Part shown: positions 7,574 to 9,609 of the stretch, one piece after another
Numbering within the stretch: position 1 is the first letter of the stretch
Layout: every line of letters starts with the position of its first letter
Assembly (NCBI GenBank): GCA_019751475.1
Contig: JAIENH010000622.1
Location: 1-9,609 of the forward strand
Direction of reading: 5' to 3'
Source of the DNA: Cyclobacteriaceae bacterium
Lineage (GTDB): Bacteria > Bacteroidota > Bacteroidia > Cytophagales > Cyclobacteriaceae
Length of the DNA: 9,609 bases
Made by a program: the position numbers and the translations under genes
Notes under the pieces: model-generated
Databases searched by the model: none
What the model was told of the DNA's origin: nothing
The model's input: only the letters and a program-made list of their open reading frames with translations

Positions 7574-8098
7574 TTAGTTTACTACCTCCACAATCATCTC
7601 GATCTCCACCGCGATGTTGTTGGGTAAGGCTATCATGCCAACGGCCGACCGCGCATGTTTTCCTTTTTCACCATAGAGGGCTACCATCAGATCAGAAAAG
7701 CCGTTGATCACTTTGGGTTGCTCGGTAAATTCCGGCAGGCAGTTCACCATGCCCAGCACTTTTACTACGCGCTTCACTTTATTGAGGTCACCTATTTCGG
7801 CTTTCAAAGAAGAAAGCAAATTCAGCCCCACGGACTTCGCGGCATCATATCCTTGTTGCACGGTCAGATCTTTGCCCACTTTGCCGGTGATGTCGGAGCC
7901 ATTGGGGTTGGACGGGCCATGCCCCGCCAGGAAAACAAGATTGCCCGTGCGCACCGCCTTCACGTAATTAGCGATGGGCTTTTGTGGTGTGGGCAACTGC
8001 AGTCCCATTTCTTTCAATTTCTTTTCTACATCGGTGGTTTGGGCAGTGGCTGATGCGGCAATCATCACGGCTATCACGAAAGAAGCAACTAATTTCAT
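7574..8098 (-). CDS. RidA/YjgF-family protein with signal peptide
   Basis: RidA proteins are small trimeric enzymes that hydrolyse reactive enamine/imine intermediates from PLP enzymes; related subgroups have other or unknown activities. This 174-residue protein looks like the YjgF_like_1-type subgroup, with PTPQKPIANYVKAVRTGN then VFLAGHGP near the start. The C-terminal motif ARSAVGMIALPNNIAVEIE keeps the family Arg (residue 150) and a Glu 15 residues later (165), the spacing of the RidA substrate-binding Arg and catalytic-site Glu. The ATG at 8096-8098 is chosen over a TTG 54 bp upstream because it begins a clean signal peptide, MKLVASFVIAVMIAASATA, with likely cleavage before Gln20, and because a promoter lies just upstream. 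The mature domain is of ordinary family size, so export to the periplasm is likely. It is followed by prmA after 17 bp. Confidence 0.9.
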   Translation of the reverse strand: MKLVASFVIAVMIAASATAQTTDVEKKLKEMGLQLPTPQKPIANYVKAVRTGNLVFLAGHGPSNPNGSDITGKVGKDLTVQQGYDAAKSVGLNLLSSLKAEIGDLNKVKRVVKVLGMVNCLPEFTEQPKVINGFSDLMVALYGEKGKHARSAVGMIALPNNIAVEIEMIVEVVN

Positions 8099-8123
8099 AA
8101 CGGGTCGAGGTTTGTTTCGCAGG

Positions 8124-8152
8124 TTAAGGTAAGAAAAAATGACGGGTGACAA
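8124..8152 (-). promoter_or_regulatory. Candidate promoter for the ridA-like gene
   Basis: On the minus strand, TTG (8152-8150) is followed after 18 bases by TACCTTAA (8131-8124), which keeps six of eight positions of the TAnnTTTG box, including TA and TT. The box lies 25 bases before the ATG at 8098. The spacing agrees with the Bacteroidota TTG-N19-TAnnTTTG arrangement. It supports the ATG start, since the upstream TTG start codon would coincide with the -33 element. Confidence 0.42.
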
Positions 8153-8165
8153 TCAGGCGTTTCGA

Positions 8166-8561
8166 TCAACGGGGTGAATAATACCGTTGTTGGAAATTGG
8201 GCAGCAGCAATTTTATTCCGCGTTTATTTTTTCCGGCTATGTCAATGAAGGATGCTGATTGCCGGAAGTTCCCAGCCATATCATAATAATAAATGGTGCC
8301 AAACTTTCCATTGTTGAATGATTGGGTGGTAGTAGTCGCCAGCCAATAAGGTTCAGAAGCCGAGCCAGGCCACGTAGTGAGCCAGGGACTAGAATAGCGG
8401 GCAATGACCTGCCGATCGGCATACAACCAGGACGATGGCTGTTTTTTCAGGTAAGATGATTCTAAAGAAAGGTAATTGACAGCCGATGTTTTTTGAAAAA
8501 ATTGGCCACTCGCACTACTTGCTATCACCCACCAGCATCCGATCAGGAAAATCCTTTTCAC
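8166..8561 (-). CDS. Small exported protein of unknown function
   Basis: This is a 131-residue protein that I do not recognise. The N-terminus MKRIFLIGCWWVIASSASG is a plausible signal peptide, with cleavage before Gln20. The remaining 112 residues are rich in Ser, Tyr, Trp and Phe and contain aromatic-rich runs such as SSWLYADRQVIARYSSPW and GKFGTIYYYDMAGNFRQS, suggesting a small beta-structured secreted or periplasmic domain. The last residues, FQQRYYSPR, are basic and aromatic. The start is GTG at 8559-8561, placed by the signal peptide and by a 7-of-8 -7 box 16 bases upstream. It is divergent from tag and 67 bp upstream of the ridA-like gene on the same strand. No function can be inferred from context. 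Reality as a gene is likely but less certain than for its neighbours. Confidence 0.68.
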   Translation of the reverse strand: MKRIFLIGCWWVIASSASGQFFQKTSAVNYLSLESSYLKKQPSSWLYADRQVIARYSSPWLTTWPGSASEPYWLATTTTQSFNNGKFGTIYYYDMAGNFRQSASFIDIAGKNKRGIKLLLPNFQQRYYSPR

Positions 8562-8577
8562 ACGCTTCTTTTTATTT

Positions 8578-8585
8578 TAAATGTA
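8578..8585 (-). promoter_or_regulatory. Possible -7 box for the 131-residue exported protein
   Basis: On the minus strand this reads TACATTTA, matching TAnnTTTG at seven of eight positions, 16 bases before the GTG start at 8561. This is the same spacing as in front of the lipoprotein gene. No TTG is seen at the -33 distance. Confidence 0.35.
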
Positions 8586-8607
8586 CTTAATATTACTGGA
8601 ATAAACT

Positions 8608-9174
8608 ATGGCTGAAAAAATCCGTTGCCCCTGGTGCCTGTCATCCGAACGTTACATACGCTACCATGACGAAGATTGGGGCGTGCCCGTGCATGATGAC
8701 CGCACTCATTTTGAATTTCTGATTTTGGAAGGCGCCCAGGCAGGGCTAAGCTGGAGCACCATCCTCAACAAACGCGAAGGCTACCAGAAGAACTTTGCGG
8801 ACTTTGATCCGGAGAAGGTGGCCCGCTTTACGGACAAGCGAATAGAGAAAATCCTTACCGATCCGGGCATCGTGCGCAACCGGCTCAAAGTAGTGGCGGC
8901 TGTTAACAACGCGAAGCAGTTTCTGAAAGTGCAAAACGAGTTTGGTAGTTTTGATAACTACATCTGGCGATTTGTTGACGGCAAACCAATCGTCAACAAA
9001 CGAAAAACAACAAAGCAAGTGCCCGCCACCACGCCCGAGTCAGATGCCCTGAGCAAAGATCTGATACAACGGGGTTTTAAATTTGTGGGCAGCACAGTAA
9101 TCTATGCTCACATGCAGGCATGCGGACTTGTGAACGATCACCTCCTCACCTGCTGGCGATACAATGTGTCATAG
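8608..9174 (+). CDS. tag: DNA-3-methyladenine glycosylase I
   Basis: This base-excision repair enzyme removes 3-methyladenine from alkylated DNA. The 188 residues match the family length. The zinc-snap ligands of Tag are all present: Cys7 and His20 near the N-terminus, and His178 and Cys182 in GLVNDHLLTCW. The helix-hairpin-helix glycosylase core contains LEGAQAGLSW, with the conserved Glu41 and Trp49 that in E. coli Tag line the 3-methyladenine pocket. The C-terminal block DALSKDLIQRGFKFVGSTV is almost identical to the known family sequence. The ATG start at 8608 gives the expected distance to Cys7. It is divergent from the 131-residue exported protein gene (46-bp spacer) and convergent with the LysE-family gene. 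I see no clear TAnnTTTG box on the plus strand upstream, and no Ada-type regulatory gene nearby. Confidence 0.97.
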   Translation: MAEKIRCPWCLSSERYIRYHDEDWGVPVHDDRTHFEFLILEGAQAGLSWSTILNKREGYQKNFADFDPEKVARFTDKRIEKILTDPGIVRNRLKVVAAVNNAKQFLKVQNEFGSFDNYIWRFVDGKPIVNKRKTTKQVPATTPESDALSKDLIQRGFKFVGSTVIYAHMQACGLVNDHLLTCWRYNVS

Positions 9175-9179
9175 TGGCA

Positions 9180-9312
9180 TCTCTAAAACTGCATCAGGAT
9201 CACATAAAATCTCCGCGCAACTTTGCGCGTATTTCTTAGCGTCCTTTGCGGTAAATATATTAACCGCTGAGGGCGCAGAGATTCGCAGAGGTAGCAATTG
9301 AATTTTTAGAGA
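9180..9312. repeat. Intergenic palindrome built from CTTWGCG heptamers, with short terminal inverted repeats
   Basis: Between the convergent tag and LysE-family genes lie three plus-oriented heptamers, CTTTGCG (9221-9227), CTTAGCG (9235-9241) and CTTTGCG (9244-9250). Three inverted ones follow: CGCTGAG (9265-9271), CGCAGAG (9274-9280) and CGCAGAG (9284-9290). The inner two pairs are exactly symmetric about AATATATT (9254-9261) inside the near-palindrome GCGGTAAATATATTAACCGC. A local hairpin CGCGCAA/TTGCGCG sits at 9214-9229. Outer ends TCTCTAAAA (9180-9188) and TTTTAGAGA (9304-9312) are exact 9-bp inverted repeats. From memory, repeats of this 'TTTGCG' type are scattered in many Bacteroidota genomes. 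Confidence 0.65.
9248..9267. terminator. Possible bidirectional terminator between tag and the LysE-family gene
   Basis: GCGGT and ACCGC flank an AT-rich near-palindromic centre, and the pairing extends imperfectly outward for about 20 further bases on each side. Its position between two convergent stop codons (9174 and 9316) suits transcription termination from both sides. There is no clean U-run, so this is inferred from structure and position. Confidence 0.35.
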
Positions 9313-9315
9313 GGC

Positions 9316-9609
9316 CTAAAACAAATACTTCCACCAGGCGTAGAGGCTGAGTGCCAGCAGCACAAGACCCGGAATGATCTTTATCCATTTGCTGCCCTGC
9401 ACTACGGGTGCAAGGCGCTGTGCAAAAAATACTAATACGGTGAGCAAGGCCATCGCGCCTACCGCTGTACCAAAAACATAACTGTGCAGCAAGCCAGTAG
9501 TGGAAAGATCTATCCAACCCTGGGCTTTCAGGTAGGCAGTGAAGCCCATCCAATAGGGAATAGCCATCGGGTTAAGAATACTCAATACCAGGCCGCGCCT
9601 GAAACCGCT
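9316..9609 (-). CDS. LysE-family amino-acid exporter, C-terminal part
   Basis: Only the last 97 residues are present; the frame stays open to the right edge and the N-terminal part lies outside the window. LysE/RhtB-family proteins are inner-membrane exporters of amino acids or related metabolites with about six membrane segments and about 200 residues. The fragment begins SGFRRGLVLSILNPMAIPYW, which fits the conserved 'GxxxxLxNPxAxxF/YW' segment midway through the family. It continues with two hydrophobic segments, one around SYVFGTAVGAMALLTVLVFF and one around IIPGLVLLALSLYAWW, and ends KYLF. The bases at 9583-9585 are a TTG leucine codon inside this conserved segment, so they are not the start. 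It is convergent with tag. The substrate cannot be told. Confidence 0.82.
   Translation of the reverse strand, partial: SGFRRGLVLSILNPMAIPYWMGFTAYLKAQGWIDLSTTGLLHSYVFGTAVGAMALLTVLVFFAQRLAPVVQGSKWIKIIPGLVLLALSLYAWWKYLF

Noticed and set aside
8099..8152. Upstream TTG start adding 18 residues to the RidA-family protein
   Set aside because: It would bury the signal peptide behind MSPVIFSYLNLRNKPRPV, and the TTG coincides with the likely -33 element; ATG at 8098 is better.
8534..8561. Lipobox-like LIGC at residues 6-9 of the 131-residue protein
   Set aside because: The hydrophobic segment before the Cys would be only five residues, too short for a lipoprotein signal; cleavage before Gln20 fits better.
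9211..9290. Repeated heptamers considered as a CRISPR array
   Set aside because: Units are 7 bp, inverted against one another and spaced by 2-14 bases; there are no repeat-spacer units and no cas genes.
9260..9553. 97-codon minus-strand frame overlapping the LysE-family gene
   Set aside because: It is another frame of the LysE-family coding region and runs into the palindromic repeat; the LysE frame has family motifs and membrane segments.

Overview
The window looks like a stretch of ordinary chromosome from a member of the Bacteroidota, most likely a Cytophagales-type bacterium. The phylum call rests on several -7 boxes fitting the Bacteroidota consensus TAnnTTTG, the lack of Shine-Dalgarno sequences before the genes, export signals ending in SAQ or TAQ, and the character of the large exported protein. 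The order-level placement is a guess. I see no phage, transposase, CRISPR array, rRNA or tRNA.

Layout: (1) Positions 1-202 are non-coding and hold a compact 132-bp palindromic element with perfect 16-bp terminal inverted repeats, ending 9 bp from the prfA stop codon. (2) Positions 203-1270 encode release factor 1 (prfA, minus strand). It is divergent from a small lipoprotein gene (1360-1848, plus), and each gene has a good -7 box in the shared 89-bp spacer. (3) Positions 1855-6600 (minus) encode a 1581-residue exported protein of unknown function that fills half the window. Its stop lies only 6 bp from the lipoprotein stop in convergent orientation. (4) Upstream of it on the minus strand, in transcription order, are a 131-residue exported orphan, an exported RidA-family protein and the ribosomal protein L11 methyltransferase prmA. 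The ridA-like and prmA genes are 17 bp apart and probably form a transcription unit. A 122-bp spacer separates prmA from the large gene. (5) tag (DNA-3-methyladenine glycosylase I, plus) is divergent from the orphan gene and convergent with the C-terminal part of a LysE-family exporter that runs off the right edge. The gap between tag and the exporter holds a second palindromic element made of six CTTWGCG-type heptamers arranged three against three.

The genes are mixed housekeeping functions (translation termination, ribosome methylation, base-excision repair, reactive-metabolite clearance, amino-acid export) with no evident shared pathway. The most interesting items are the giant exported beta-rich protein, which has an apparent winged-helix-like insertion, the RidA-family protein carrying a signal peptide, and the two intergenic palindromes. 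Three of the eight genes, all on the minus strand, start with GTG.
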